Positions 37,020 to 47,034 of a DNA stretch of 64,000 nt are shown in pieces; position 1 is the stretch's first letter; each line of letters opens with the position of its first letter. This DNA is from Enemella evansiae. Lineage in GTDB: Bacteria > Pseudomonadota > Alphaproteobacteria > Rhodobacterales > Rhodobacteraceae. The translations under genes were made by a program, and so were the position numbers. Where the stretch lies: NCBI GenBank assembly GCA_017255395.1, contig JAFKDC010000003.1, positions 62,001-126,000 on the forward strand, written 5' to 3'. The notes under the pieces were generated by a model that did not search any database, was not told where the DNA came from, and worked only from the letters and a program-made list of their open reading frames with translations.

Positions 37020-37050
37020 ACCCCGGAATAATTTTGGACAGAAGAAGCAG
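37020..37050 (+). repeat. Partial copy of the dispersed repeat (3' half)
   Basis: CCCCGGAATAATTTTGGACAGAAGAAG matches the second half of the dispersed repeat (read in sections). Here it lies just before the GTG start of the cysteine desulfurase gene and appears to supply its purine-rich ribosome-binding region. Confidence 0.6.
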
Positions 37051-37058
37051 GGGCGCGC

Positions 37059-38102
37059 GTGGAACGGGTCTATCTTGACTGGAATGCGACGGCGCCTTTG
37101 CGGGCCGAGGCGCGCGAGGCGATGGTCCGGGCGATGGACCTGGTCGGCAACCCGTCCTCGGTGCATGCCGAGGGGCGGGCGGCGAAATCGCTGGTCGAGA
37201 AGGCCCGGGCGCAGGTTGCGGCGGCCTTCGGGGCGGAGGGGGCGGATGTGGTGTTCGTCTCCGGCGCCACAGAGGCGGCGGCGCTGGCCTGCGCGGGGCG
37301 GGGCCTTCTGGCGGGCGATGTGGAGCACGATGCCGTGGCGGCCTGGGTCGATCCGGTGCTGCCGGTGTCGCGGGACGGGGCCGTATCGGTCGGCGACCCG
37401 GGGCGGGTGGCGCTTCAGGCGGCCAATTCCGAGACCGGGGTCGTGCAGGTCCTGCCGCAGGGGCTGGCGGTGGTGGATGCCACGCAGGCCTGGGGCAAGC
37501 TGCCGCTGGCCTTCAACTGGATGGGCTGCCAGATGGCGCTGGCCTCGGCGCACAAGCTGGGCGGGCCGAAGGGTGTCGGTGCGCTGATTCTGCGGCGCGG
37601 GACCGACCTGGCGGCGCAGATCCGCGGTGGCGGGCAGGAAATGGGGCGGCGCTCGGGGACCGAAAACATCATAGGAATCGCAGGGTTCGGCGCGGCGGCA
37701 GAGGCGGCGGCGCGCGATCTGGCGGAGGGCGCTTGGGAAAGCGTTGCAAAACTTAGAGCGATTCTAGAAAATGGGATTGAGGTTGCGTCAAAAGAGACTA
37801 TTTTTGTCGGGAAAGACGCGGATCGCCTGCCGAACACCTCCTGCTTTGCCACCCCCGGGTGGAAGGGAGAGACGCAGGTGATGCAGATGGATCTGGCGGG
37901 TTTCGCGATCAGCGCGGGCAGCGCCTGTTCGTCCGGCAAGGTCCGCGCCAGCCGCGTGCTGCGCGCGATGGGATATGACGAGGTCACGGCAAGCTCGGCC
38001 ATCCGGGTGAGCCTTGGGCCCTCGACGACGGAAGATGAGGTCGCGCGCTTCTGCGAGGCCTGGGAACAAAAAGTTCGGCGGCACCGCGCGCGGTCCGCCT
38101 GA
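37059..38102 (+). CDS. Cysteine desulfurase (IscS/NifS-like)
   Basis: This PLP enzyme takes sulfur from cysteine for Fe-S cluster building. The start [19 protein letters not shown], the PLP lysine in [12 protein letters not shown], and the persulfide Cys in [16 protein letters not shown] mark the NifS/IscS class. At 347 residues it is shorter than E. coli IscS. Start codon GTG 37059. A short AT-rich patch (about 37735-37810) interrupts the GC-rich codon pattern without breaking the frame. A second, SufS-type desulfurase ends the same operon. Confidence 0.92.
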   Translation: MERVYLDWNATAPLRAEAREAMVRAMDLVGNPSSVHAEGRAAKSLVEKARAQVAAAFGAEGADVVFVSGATEAAALACAGRGLLAGDVEHDAVAAWVDPVLPVSRDGAVSVGDPGRVALQAANSETGVVQVLPQGLAVVDATQAWGKLPLAFNWMGCQMALASAHKLGGPKGVGALILRRGTDLAAQIRGGGQEMGRRSGTENIIGIAGFGAAAEAAARDLAEGAWESVAKLRAILENGIEVASKETIFVGKDADRLPNTSCFATPGWKGETQVMQMDLAGFAISAGSACSSGKVRASRVLRAMGYDEVTASSAIRVSLGPSTTEDEVARFCEAWEQKVRRHRARSA

Positions 38103-38118
38103 TAGGAAGGGTATACGC

Positions 38119-39651
38119 ATGACGGCGTTCGACAAGGTGACGGTCAAGGACGGTGTGGATCAGCAGACGGTGGATGCCGTCGAGCAGGTGTCCACCTACA
38201 AGCACGGCTGGAATACCGAGATCGAGATGGAATACGCGCCGAAGGGGCTGACCCCGGACATCGTGCGCCTGATCTCGGAGAAGAACGACGAGCCGCAGTG
38301 GATGACCGACTGGCGGCTGGCGGCCTATGATCGCTGGCTGCAGAAGGAAGAGCCCGACTGGGCCATGGTCGACTACCCCGAGATCGACTTCCAGAACCAG
38401 TATTACTACGCCCGTCCCAAGAGCATGACGGAGAAGCCGAAGTCGCTGGACGAGGTCGACCCCAAGCTGCTGGAGACCTATGAAAAGCTGGGCATCCCGC
38501 TGAAGGAGCAGATGATCCTTGCGGGCGTCGAGGGCGCCGAGGCGACCCCGGCGGATGCGCGCACCTCGAACCGCAAGGTGGCGGTGGACGCGGTCTTCGA
38601 CTCGGTGTCCGTGGGCACGACCTTCCAGAAGGAGCTGCGCGAGGCAGGGGTCATCTTCTGCTCGATCTCCGAGGCGATCCGCGAGCATCCCGAGCTGGTG
38701 AAGAAATACCTCGGCTCGGTCGTGCCGGTCAGCGACAACTTCTATGCCACGCTGAACTCCGCCGTCTTCTCGGACGGCTCCTTCGTCTACGTGCCGCCGG
38801 GCGTGCGCTGCCCGATGGAGCTGTCGACCTATTTCCGCATCAACGCCGAGAACACCGGCCAGTTCGAGCGGACGCTGATCATCGCCGACAAGGGGTCCTA
38901 TGTCTCCTACCTCGAAGGCTGCACCGCGCCGCAGCGCGACACCGCGCAGCTGCACGCGGCGGTGGTCGAGATCATCGTCGAGGAAGACGCCGAGGTGAAA
39001 TATTCCACGGTGCAGAACTGGTTCCCGGGCGACGAGAACGGCAAGGGTGGCATCTACAACTTCGTCACCAAGCGCGCCGATTGCCGGGGCGACCGGGCCA
39101 AGGTGATGTGGACGCAGGTGGAAACCGGCTCTGCGGTGACGTGGAAATACCCGTCGTGCATCCTGCGCGGGGCGGAATCGCAGGGCGAGTTCTATTCGAT
39201 CGCGATCACCAACGGGCACCAGCAGGCCGACACCGGCACCAAGATGATTCACCTCGGCCGCGATACGAAATCGCGGATCGTGTCCAAGGGCATCAGTGCG
39301 GGGGTGGCGCAGAATACCTATCGCGGGCTGGTGTCGATGCACCCCAAGGCGAAGAATTCGCGCAACTACACCCAGTGCGACTCGCTGCTGATCGGCGACA
39401 AATGCGGGGCGCATACGGTTCCCTATATCGAGGTGAAGAACAACTCTTCGCGCGTCGAGCATGAGGCCACGACTTCGAAGGTGGACGACGACCAGCTGTT
39501 CTACTGCCGCCAGCGCGGCATGGACGAGGAAGAGGCCGTCGCGCTCGTGGTCAACGGCTTCTGTCGCGAGGTGCTGCAAGCGCTGCCGATGGAGTTTGCC
39601 ATGGAAGCGCAGCAGCTGGTTGCCATCTCTCTCGAAGGGTCGGTGGGCTGA
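38119..39651 (+). CDS. sufB: Fe-S cluster assembly scaffold SufB
   Basis: SufB is the scaffold subunit of the SufBCD complex on which clusters form. The 510-residue length and the conserved blocks [75 protein letters not shown], and [20 protein letters not shown] identify it. The C-terminus carries [20 protein letters not shown] and the active-site-region [19 protein letters not shown] 38119 has GGAAGGG upstream. Two unrelated genes separate it from sufC. Confidence 0.97.
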   Translation: MTAFDKVTVKDGVDQQTVDAVEQVSTYKHGWNTEIEMEYAPKGLTPDIVRLISEKNDEPQWMTDWRLAAYDRWLQKEEPDWAMVDYPEIDFQNQYYYARPKSMTEKPKSLDEVDPKLLETYEKLGIPLKEQMILAGVEGAEATPADARTSNRKVAVDAVFDSVSVGTTFQKELREAGVIFCSISEAIREHPELVKKYLGSVVPVSDNFYATLNSAVFSDGSFVYVPPGVRCPMELSTYFRINAENTGQFERTLIIADKGSYVSYLEGCTAPQRDTAQLHAAVVEIIVEEDAEVKYSTVQNWFPGDENGKGGIYNFVTKRADCRGDRAKVMWTQVETGSAVTWKYPSCILRGAESQGEFYSIAITNGHQQADTGTKMIHLGRDTKSRIVSKGISAGVAQNTYRGLVSMHPKAKNSRNYTQCDSLLIGDKCGAHTVPYIEVKNNSSRVEHEATTSKVDDDQLFYCRQRGMDEEEAVALVVNGFCREVLQALPMEFAMEAQQLVAISLEGSVG

Positions 39652-39702
39652 CGGGGCCGGGGGCGGTTCGCCGTCCCGCTCTGTGCTGCGGAAGGTTGTG
39701 AC

Positions 39703-40497
39703 ATGACCGGAACCCTCTCCATGCCCGCGCCCGAGACGACGGGGGCCGACTACTTCGACATCGGCGCCGCTCTTGCGGCGCTGGAGTCGGGGGAGGCGGT
39801 CACCTTTCCGCCGCTGCGCATGACACGTGTCACCATCGGCGGGCGGGCGCTGACCTTCTGCGGCAACTTCCACCGCGACCCGATCCAGCGCGCGCATCGC
39901 AGCGGTGCCTTTTTCGAGGCCGAGGATCTGGCGGAGATCGCGCAGCACTTGCCGACCGGCCCCCGCGTGCTGGACGTGGGCGCCAATATCGGCAACCACG
40001 CGCTTTATTTCGCCACGCAGTGCGGGGCCGCGCAGGTCACGGTGATCGAGCCGAACCCGCTGGCGCTGGCGCCTCTGGTCGCGAATGTGGTGCTGAACGG
40101 ACTGACCGACGTGATCCGCATGGAGGCGCTTGGCATCGGGCTGGGCGCCGAAAGCGAAGGCGGCCTCTTCATGAAGCGCCATGACCGCAACCTTGGCGGC
40201 ACCAAGATGCTGCGCGGCAAGGGCGGCGATCTTCAGGTGCATGCGGGGGACGCGCTGTTTGCCGAGGACCGCTTCGACCTGATCAAGATCGACGTCGAGG
40301 GGATGGAGATGGAGGTGCTGGCCGGGCTGGAGCAGACCGTGGCCCGCTGCCGCCCGCTGATCTTCATCGAGGTGGACGATGCCAATGCCGAAGCCTTTCA
40401 GGCCTGGGCGGTGGATCGTGGCTATGTCTCGGTCTTCGACAAACGTCACTACGGCAGCAATATGAACTTCCTGATGAAACCCGGAGCGGCCTCATGA
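39703..40497 (+). CDS. FkbM family methyltransferase
   Basis: The 264-residue protein has SAM motif [21 protein letters not shown] (about residues 88-107), the acidic partner [14 protein letters not shown], and the FkbM-type downstream block [20 protein letters not shown]. FkbM enzymes methylate hydroxyl groups of sugars or small molecules; the acceptor here is unknown. It lies inside the suf operon between sufB and sufC and overlaps the next gene by 4 bp, so it is expressed with Fe-S assembly genes even though no link is established. Confidence 0.88.
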   Translation: MTGTLSMPAPETTGADYFDIGAALAALESGEAVTFPPLRMTRVTIGGRALTFCGNFHRDPIQRAHRSGAFFEAEDLAEIAQHLPTGPRVLDVGANIGNHALYFATQCGAAQVTVIEPNPLALAPLVANVVLNGLTDVIRMEALGIGLGAESEGGLFMKRHDRNLGGTKMLRGKGGDLQVHAGDALFAEDRFDLIKIDVEGMEMEVLAGLEQTVARCRPLIFIEVDDANAEAFQAWAVDRGYVSVFDKRHYGSNMNFLMKPGAAS

Positions 40498-40805
40498 TCG
40501 TCACCACCACACCCACCGTCGAAGGCTACCAGATCGCCGACTACAAGGGCATCGTCGTGGGCGAGGCGATCCTTGGGGCGAACGTGTTCCGCGACATCTT
40601 TGCCGGGATCACCGATATCATCGGCGGACGCTCGGGCGCCTACGAGGCCTCGCTGCAAGAGGCCCGTGACACCGCCCTGCGCGAGCTGGAAGAGCGCGCC
40701 GCAAGCCGGGGTGCCAATGCCGTGGTCGGCGTCGATCTCGATTACGAGGTCATCAACAACATGCTCATGGTCTCGGCCAGCGGCACCGCCGTGGTGCTGG
40801 GCTAG
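40494..40805 (+). CDS. YbjQ family (UPF0145) protein
   Basis: The 103-residue protein matches the YbjQ/UPF0145 family of pentamer-forming putative heavy-metal-binding proteins: [21 protein letters not shown] in sections, then [36 protein letters not shown], and [10 protein letters not shown]. The stop of the FkbM gene overlaps its start (ATGA). Its place in the suf operon is compatible with a metal-related role, but that is inference. Confidence 0.88.
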   Translation: MIVTTTPTVEGYQIADYKGIVVGEAILGANVFRDIFAGITDIIGGRSGAYEASLQEARDTALRELEERAASRGANAVVGVDLDYEVINNMLMVSASGTAVVLG

Positions 40806-40812
40806 GAGACTG

Positions 40813-40941
40813 GAACCCCGCGCCGCAAGGTGCGGCGTGAACCCCGCGCGCCCCGGCGCGCAATATGAACACTGCGCAGAGCCCTGCGCACATCGAACAC
40901 CGCGCAGCACGCTGCGCATTGCAAACATGCCCCGGACGGGG
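40813..40941 (+). repeat. Array of five small hairpins upstream of sufC
   Basis: Five units follow one another, each opening with (G/A)AAC (40813, 40839, 40867, 40895, 40923; steps of 26, 28, 28, 28). Their stems are CGCCGCA/TGCGGCG, GCGCGC/GCGCGC, TGCGCAG/CTGCGCA, GCGCAGC/GCTGCGC and CCCC/GGGG. Stem sequences differ, but pairing is kept in each unit. The array fills the gap between the YbjQ gene and the ribosome site of sufC. Confidence 0.8.
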
Positions 40942-40960
40942 TCCGAGGAAAGGACGAAAG

Positions 40961-41716
<756 letters not shown>

Positions 41717-42994
41717 ATGGCTTTGCCGCAGGCGAAACAGACCGCAACCGACGCACGGCTTGCCGCGCTGACCCTGCCCGAGGGCGGCTGGTCAGCGCCC
41801 GCGCGCCGCGACGCGCTGTCCCGGGTGCAGGCCATGGGCCTGCCCGGCGCGCGCGACGAGTACTGGAAATTCACCCGCCCCGATACGCTGAACGCGGTCG
41901 AGGCGCCCGAGGCCGAGGCCTTCGAAGCCCACGAGGCGCCGATCTTCGGCGAACGCGAGCGGCTGAAGATCGTCTTTGTCGACGGTGTCTTCGACGCCGA
42001 GGCCTCTGACGATTTCTCTCTGGAAGGGGTGGAAATCGCCCGTATGGCCGATGTCGCGGATATTCACTGGGCGCAGGACCTCTATGGCACGCTCGAGGCG
42101 AAGGGCCAGAGCCCGGTGCAGCGGCCCTACGCGGCGCTGAACACCGCCTTTGCCACCGATGGCCTGCTGATCCACGTGACCGGCAAGCCCTCGAAGCCGA
42201 TCCACATCACCTACACGCACAAGGAAACGCGCTCTGACGCGATCCTGCACCACGTGGTGAAGGTGGATGCGGGCTGCGAGGCGACGATCCTTGAAAACGG
42301 TCCCGCCGCCGCGCGTTTCAACCATGTGATCGAGGCGGATATCGCCGAGGGCGGCGCGCTGCATCACGTCCGCGCGCAGGGCCGTGACCACGCGCGCCGC
42401 GCGGTGACGCATGTCTTTGCCCGGCTGGCGCAGGAAAGCACCTTCAAGAGCTTCACCCTGACGATGAACGGCGTGCTGACCCGCAACGAGGCGGTGATCG
42501 AGTTCACCGGCGACGACGCGGTGGCCCATGTCGCGGGCGCCTGCATGGGCGACGGCGATTTCCACCACGACGACACGGTCTTCGTCACCCATGACGCGGT
42601 GAACTGCGAGTCGCGTCAGGTCTTCAAGAAGGTGCTGCGCAACGGCGCCACCGGCGTCTTTCAGGGCAAGATCCTGGTCCAGCCCGACGCACAGAAGACC
42701 GACGGCTACCAGATCTCGCAAAGCCTCTTGCTGGACGGGGACAGCCAGTTCCTTGCCAAGCCCGAGCTTGAGATTTACGCCGACGACGTGGCCTGTTCGC
42801 ACGGGTCCACCTCTGGCGCCATCGACGAGGACAGCCTGTTCTACCTGCGGGCCCGCGGCGTGCCGCGCGGCATCGCCGAGGACATGATGACCATCGCCTT
42901 CATCGCCGAAGCTGTGCAGGAGATCGAGGACGAGAGCCTGCGCGAAGAACTGGTGGACCGCGTCGAGGCCTGGCTGGCCCGTCGTCGGGCCTGA
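41717..42994 (+). CDS. sufD: Fe-S cluster assembly protein SufD
   Basis: SufD pairs with SufB in the scaffold and contributes a cluster-binding His. The 425-residue protein shows the N-terminal MGLPGARDEYWKFTRPDTL, the beta-helix core with HHVRAQGRDHARRAVTHVFA, and the conserved C-terminal DDVACSHGSTSGAIDEDSLF and YLRARGVPRGIAEDMMTIAF. Its start codon directly follows the sufC stop, which suggests tight translational coupling. Confidence 0.96.
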   Translation: MALPQAKQTATDARLAALTLPEGGWSAPARRDALSRVQAMGLPGARDEYWKFTRPDTLNAVEAPEAEAFEAHEAPIFGERERLKIVFVDGVFDAEASDDFSLEGVEIARMADVADIHWAQDLYGTLEAKGQSPVQRPYAALNTAFATDGLLIHVTGKPSKPIHITYTHKETRSDAILHHVVKVDAGCEATILENGPAAARFNHVIEADIAEGGALHHVRAQGRDHARRAVTHVFARLAQESTFKSFTLTMNGVLTRNEAVIEFTGDDAVAHVAGACMGDGDFHHDDTVFVTHDAVNCESRQVFKKVLRNGATGVFQGKILVQPDAQKTDGYQISQSLLLDGDSQFLAKPELEIYADDVACSHGSTSGAIDEDSLFYLRARGVPRGIAEDMMTIAFIAEAVQEIEDESLREELVDRVEAWLARRRA

Positions 42995-43014
42995 GCCGAA
43001 GGAGGGCAGGGCGC

Positions 43015-43500
43015 GTGTCCGTCACCACCGACATCGCGGCCAGCTTTCGCGGGCCGGACGCGGTGCTGCGCCGCATCTTCGCGCAGCCCGCGTCCGAGGC
43101 GCGGGCGCTGGCCTTCCTCATGGGGGGCTGCGGCGTGATGTTCGTGGCCCGCTGGCCCGCACTGGCGCGGCAGGCGCATCTGCAGGATCAGGACCTGAAC
43201 ATGCTCTTGGGCGGCACGCTGCTGGCGGTGGTCTTCTTCGTGCCGCTGATCCTCTACGCGCTGGCCTTTCTGGTGGCGCTGCTCGCCCGCGCCATGGGCA
43301 GCGGCATGACCGGCTACGGTTCTCGCGTGGCGCTGTTCTGGGCGCTGCTGGCGGCTTCTCCGCTGATGCTGCTGAACGGGCTGGTGGCGGGCTTCATCGG
43401 CCCCGGGCCGGCGCTGACGCTGGTGGGCCTGCTCTGGGTCGTGGCCTTCGCGCTGTTCTGGATCAAGGGCCTGCGCATCGCGGCTGAGGTGGGTGCGTGA
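43015..43500 (+). CDS. Small YIP1-like membrane protein, first of two
   Basis: This 161-residue membrane protein starts at GTG 43015 (ribosome site GAAGGAGGG) and has about four hydrophobic segments, for example LLAVVFFVPLILYALAFLVA and TLVGLLWVVAFALFWI. The overall layout resembles the Yip1 superfamily of small membrane proteins. It lies between sufD and sufS and overlaps the next, similar gene by 4 bp. The link to Fe-S assembly is conserved position only, as far as I know. Confidence 0.7.
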   Translation: MSVTTDIAASFRGPDAVLRRIFAQPASEARALAFLMGGCGVMFVARWPALARQAHLQDQDLNMLLGGTLLAVVFFVPLILYALAFLVALLARAMGSGMTGYGSRVALFWALLAASPLMLLNGLVAGFIGPGPALTLVGLLWVVAFALFWIKGLRIAAEVGA

Positions 43501-44081
43501 ACCCGGCGGGCATCCTGTCGCTGGCCGCGCAGACCGTGGTCTCGCCGCGCGATGTGGCGCGGCTGCTGCTGTCGATCCGGCCGGGGGCAGAGGCGCTGTG
43601 GACCGCCTTCGCGCTGGTCGTGGTGCTGAACACGCTGGTCTTTTCGGCCTCGCATCTTCTGGCGCCGGTGCCGGTGCCAGGGGTTCTGGCCAATCCGGCG
43701 GTCTTCGCCGCGATGCAGGCCGCCGTCCTTGCCTCGACCATCGCCGCGCTGACATGGGTCGGCGGGCTGTTCGGCGGCACCGCGCGGCTGCGCGACATGG
43801 CGCTTCTGCTGATCTGGATGCAGGCGCTGCGTGTGCTGGCGCTGGCCCTCATGGCGCTGGTGCTGCCGCTGGCGCCGGTGCTGGGCACCGGGGTCTTCAT
43901 GGCGATCACCGGGCTTGGCCTGTGGATATTGCTGAATTTTATCGACGAGGCGCACGGGCTGGGCAGCCTGCTCAAGGCCGGTGCCGTCGCGGGGCTGGGC
44001 CTTCTGGCCATGGCCTTCGCGCTGTCGATCGTACTGGCCCTCGCGGGGGTCGATCCGAACGGGATGGCACTGAATGTATGA
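43497..44081 (+). CDS. YIP1-like membrane protein, second of two
   Basis: This 194-residue membrane protein starts at GTG 43497 and overlaps the previous gene (GTGA). It has about five hydrophobic segments, including LWTAFALVVVLNTLVFSASH, LLIWMQALRVLALALMALVL and GLGLLAMAFALSIVLALAG. It belongs to the Yip1 group by general look. Its last 8 bp overlap the start of sufS. Confidence 0.7.
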   Translation: MNPAGILSLAAQTVVSPRDVARLLLSIRPGAEALWTAFALVVVLNTLVFSASHLLAPVPVPGVLANPAVFAAMQAAVLASTIAALTWVGGLFGGTARLRDMALLLIWMQALRVLALALMALVLPLAPVLGTGVFMAITGLGLWILLNFIDEAHGLGSLLKAGAVAGLGLLAMAFALSIVLALAGVDPNGMALNV

Positions 44082-45294
44082 CGTAGAAACGATCCGCCGT
44101 GACTTTCCGATCCTGTCGCGAGAGGTCAACGGCAAGCCGCTGGTCTACCTCGACAACGGTGCCTCGGCGCAGAAGCCGCAGGTCGTCATCGACGCGGTGA
44201 CCAAGGGCTACGCCGAGGAATACGCGAACGTTCACAGGGGGCTGCACTACCTGTCAAACCTTGCGACCGAGAAATACGAGGGCGTGCGCGAGATCATCGC
44301 CCGCTTTCTTGGTGCCCCCGATCCCGAGGAAATCGTCTACACCACCGGCACCACCATGGGCATCAACATGGTCGCCTACGGCTGGGCCATGCCCCGGCTG
44401 GAACCGGGCGACGAAATCGTCCTGTCGGTGATGGAGCATCACGCCAATATCGTGCCCTGGCATTTCCTGCGCGAGCGGCAGGGCGTGGTGCTGAAGTGGG
44501 TCGACGTGGATTCGACCGGCGCGCTGGACCCGCAAAAGGTCATCGACGCCATCGGCCCGAAGACCAAGCTGGTCGCCGTCACCCATGTCTCGAACGTGCT
44601 GGGCACCGTGGTCGATGTCCAGGCGATCTGCGAGGGCGCCCGCGCCAAGGGGGTGCCGGTGCTGGTCGACGGCTCTCAGGCGGCGGTGCATATGCCGGTG
44701 AACATCCCCGACATCGGCTGCGATTTCTACGCCATCACCGGGCACAAGCTTTACGGTCCCTCCGCCTCTGGCGCGATCTGGATGAGCAAGGCCCGCATGG
44801 CCGAGATGCGCCCCTTCATGGGCGGCGGCGACATGATCAAGGACGTGTCGAAGGACGAGGTCACCTACAACGACCCGCCGATGAAGTTCGAGGCGGGCAC
44901 GCCGGGCATCGTCCAGCAGATCGGCCTTGGCGTCGCGCTGGAGTACATGATGGGCCTCGGGATGGAAAACATCGCCGCCCACGAGGCCAGCCTGCGCGAT
45001 TACGCCGTGCAGAAGCTGTCCGGCCTCAACTGGCTGTCGATGCAGGGCACGACAGCGGACAAAGCGGCGATCTTCTCCTTTACGATGGAGGGGGCGGGCC
45101 ATGCGCATGACATCTCGACCATCCTCGACAAGAAGGGTGTGGCGGTGCGCGCGGGCCATCACTGTGCCGGGCCGCTGATGGACCAGCTTGGCGTCACGGC
45201 GACCTGCCGCGCGTCCATGGGCCTCTACAACACAGAGGCCGAGATCGACACGCTGGTTGAGGCGCTGGAGCTGGCGCACGATCTCTTCGGCTGA
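44074..45294 (+). CDS. sufS: Cysteine desulfurase SufS
   Basis: SufS is the group II cysteine desulfurase that feeds sulfur to the Suf scaffold. Visible features are RDFPILSREVNGKPLVYLDN, GLHYLSNLATEKYEGVREII, the PLP lysine in AITGHKLYGPSASG, and the active-site Cys in AGHHCAGPLMDQLGVTATCR. The length is 406 aa as expected. The start overlaps the preceding membrane-protein gene by 8 bp. No sufE-like gene is in the operon. Confidence 0.96.
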   Translation: MYDVETIRRDFPILSREVNGKPLVYLDNGASAQKPQVVIDAVTKGYAEEYANVHRGLHYLSNLATEKYEGVREIIARFLGAPDPEEIVYTTGTTMGINMVAYGWAMPRLEPGDEIVLSVMEHHANIVPWHFLRERQGVVLKWVDVDSTGALDPQKVIDAIGPKTKLVAVTHVSNVLGTVVDVQAICEGARAKGVPVLVDGSQAAVHMPVNIPDIGCDFYAITGHKLYGPSASGAIWMSKARMAEMRPFMGGGDMIKDVSKDEVTYNDPPMKFEAGTPGIVQQIGLGVALEYMMGLGMENIAAHEASLRDYAVQKLSGLNWLSMQGTTADKAAIFSFTMEGAGHAHDISTILDKKGVAVRAGHHCAGPLMDQLGVTATCRASMGLYNTEAEIDTLVEALELAHDLFG

Positions 45295-45398
45295 TCCACG
45301 GGCAGCGGGTCTGTCCATTTGCGACATTCGGGTGTCGTTTCTGGAAGATCGGGGGCGAATGCGCTAGGCAGGGGGTAGACCAACAGCGGAGGACCCCC

Positions 45399-46412
45399 AT
45401 GGCAGCATTGGAAACGGCGGATCAGGTATCGGACATCGCCTTCGGCTTCATGGGGTCCAAGGCGCTGTTCGCGGCGCTCGAGGTCGGGGTCTTCACCGAG
45501 CTGTCCCGACAGCCAAGTACCGCCGCGCAACTGGCCGAACGCACGGCGGTGGATGCCGACCGGGCCGAGACGCTGCTGACGGCACTTGCGGGGCTGGGTC
45601 TTGTGGTGGGTGAGGCGGGCACCTACAGCAACGCCCCCGCCGCCGAGGCCTTTCTGGTCAAGGGCGCCAAGCACGATTTTGGCGACTACCTGCGGCTTCA
45701 GGTCGGGCGGCAGATGTACGGGCTGCTGGACCAGATCGACCATGCGCTGACCGACCGGCTGCCCGAGGATGCGACCGGCTCTTACGCCGAGTGGTTCTCG
45801 GACCCGGAACAGGCGCGGCTTTACTCCCGCTCGCAACACGCGGGCTCTCTGGGCCCCGCGCGGCAGGTGCTGCGCCGCGTCGACCTGTCGGGCGCACGGC
45901 GGCTGCTGGACCTGGGCGGCGGCACCGGGGCCTTTGCCATCACGCTCTGCGCCGACAACCCGGGCCTGACGGCGACCATCGTCGACTTTCCCAATGTCGC
46001 GGCACTGGGGCGCGACTACCTGGCAGAGGCGGGGCTGTCGGACCGCATCACCTATGTCGAGGGCAACGCGCTGGACTGCGACTGGCCGGGGGATCAGGAT
46101 GTGGTGCTGATGTCCTATCTCTTTTCCGGCGTCCCCGGAGAGGCCCACGCCGGGCTGCTTCGCCAGGCCTTCGAGTCCCTCGCCCCGGGCGGGCGGCTTC
46201 TGCTGCACGATTTCGTGGTGCGTGCCGACCGCAGCGGGCCAAAGCTGGCGGCGCTCTGGCAGTTGCAGCATACCGCCTTCACGCCCCGCGCCCGCTCCCT
46301 TGACGCGGGCTGGCTGGCCGAGGCGCTGGCTGGTGCGGGCTTTACTGGGGTCGAGATCGACGACCTGATCCCCGAGATGACGATGCTGGCCACCGCGCAC
46401 AAGCCTGCCTGA
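45399..46412 (+). CDS. O-methyltransferase of the acetylserotonin/hydroxyneurosporene type
   Basis: The 337-residue protein has an N-terminal winged-helix dimerisation domain (ALFAALEVGVFTELSRQPST to LVVGEAGTYSNAPAAEAFL) and a C-terminal SAM domain with LLDLGGGTGAFAITLCADNP, VDFPNVAALGRDYLAE and the catalytic-region GGRLLLHDFVVRADRSG. This is the plant-like O-methyltransferase family that includes CrtF and BchU. No pigment genes are nearby, so the substrate stays open. A CGACA…TGTCG palindrome lies at 45322-45337 upstream. This is the last backbone gene before the island. Confidence 0.85.
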   Translation: MAALETADQVSDIAFGFMGSKALFAALEVGVFTELSRQPSTAAQLAERTAVDADRAETLLTALAGLGLVVGEAGTYSNAPAAEAFLVKGAKHDFGDYLRLQVGRQMYGLLDQIDHALTDRLPEDATGSYAEWFSDPEQARLYSRSQHAGSLGPARQVLRRVDLSGARRLLDLGGGTGAFAITLCADNPGLTATIVDFPNVAALGRDYLAEAGLSDRITYVEGNALDCDWPGDQDVVLMSYLFSGVPGEAHAGLLRQAFESLAPGGRLLLHDFVVRADRSGPKLAALWQLQHTAFTPRARSLDAGWLAEALAGAGFTGVEIDDLIPEMTMLATAHKPA

Positions 46413-46436
46413 CGGAAGAACCCGTGGGAAAGCGTC

Positions 46437-46465
46437 TTGCACAGGCCCGCGTTGCAGGTTAGACG
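46437..46465 (+). promoter_or_regulatory. Promoter of the truncated tRNA-Arg gene
   Basis: TTGCAC (46437-46442) and TAGACG (46460-46465) are 17 bp apart. Transcription would begin near 46472, three bases before the tRNA 5' end at 46475, which is standard for a tRNA promoter. It indicates that the cut gene was the native copy. Confidence 0.6.
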
Positions 46466-46474
46466 ACGGCGCAG

Positions 46475-46516
<42 letters not shown>

Positions 46517-46660
46517 TGATGTCAAGGGGATGCCGTGATGAAGAGGACTAAGAAAGATACGTGATACCAAGCTCTTGCCGAGCAGATCGTTTTTCGATTT
46601 AAAGGCCGGAGAAGTCGCGTAAGCACTGCGTAAGCAGTCAGGGCCTGACGGTTCTACTGC

Positions 46661-46737
46661 GCACCCATAGCTCAGCTGGATAGAGCGTCGCCCTCCGAAG
46701 GCGAAGGCCTCAGGTTCGAATCCTGATGGGTGCGCCA
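46661..46737 (+). tRNA. tRNA-Arg(CCG)
   Basis: The complete cloverleaf has acceptor GCACCCA/TGGGTGC, D-arm GCTC…GAGC, anticodon stem TCGCC/GGCGA with loop CTCCGAA (anticodon CCG), T-arm TCAGG-TTCGAAT-CCTGA, discriminator G and an encoded CCA (46735-46737). It differs from the truncated copy at 46475 in the acceptor and anticodon stems. It may be carried by the island to replace the broken native gene. Confidence 0.95.
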
Positions 46738-47034
46738 TAAACCTCGAAATTCCAGGGCATTGGCGTGGTCTGTTCCCGCGATTGGGCACATGCGCGTCAT
46801 GGCCTAAAGTAGGCGGGCTTCACCAAAGGTTGGCGGCAAAACTCAGGGTGGGGTTGGGAAGGCTCGCGATATCGTCGAGCAATGCGGGTCGAGACCGAGG
46901 AGGGGATCTGTTCCCACATCGGATCAAGGGCCGAGGCGAGAACCTCTGATACCTATCGCTGAAGCGCCTCCGTTCGCCAGGAGCACCGTGGTCCGCATCA
47001 GCAGTATCCGACTCTCAATGTTGGCTCACGGGTG
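46738..47034. other. Intergenic, no gene recognised
   Basis: This 297-bp gap lies between the tRNA and the end of hipA (which reads leftward). Short minus-strand frames here are Pro/Arg/Ser-rich and could be debris, but I cannot tie them to a family. Confidence 0.4.

Noticed and set aside
40813-40941. CRISPR or clustered operator sites
   Set aside because: The repeated part is only AAC plus a hairpin of changing sequence; there is no constant repeat or spacer.
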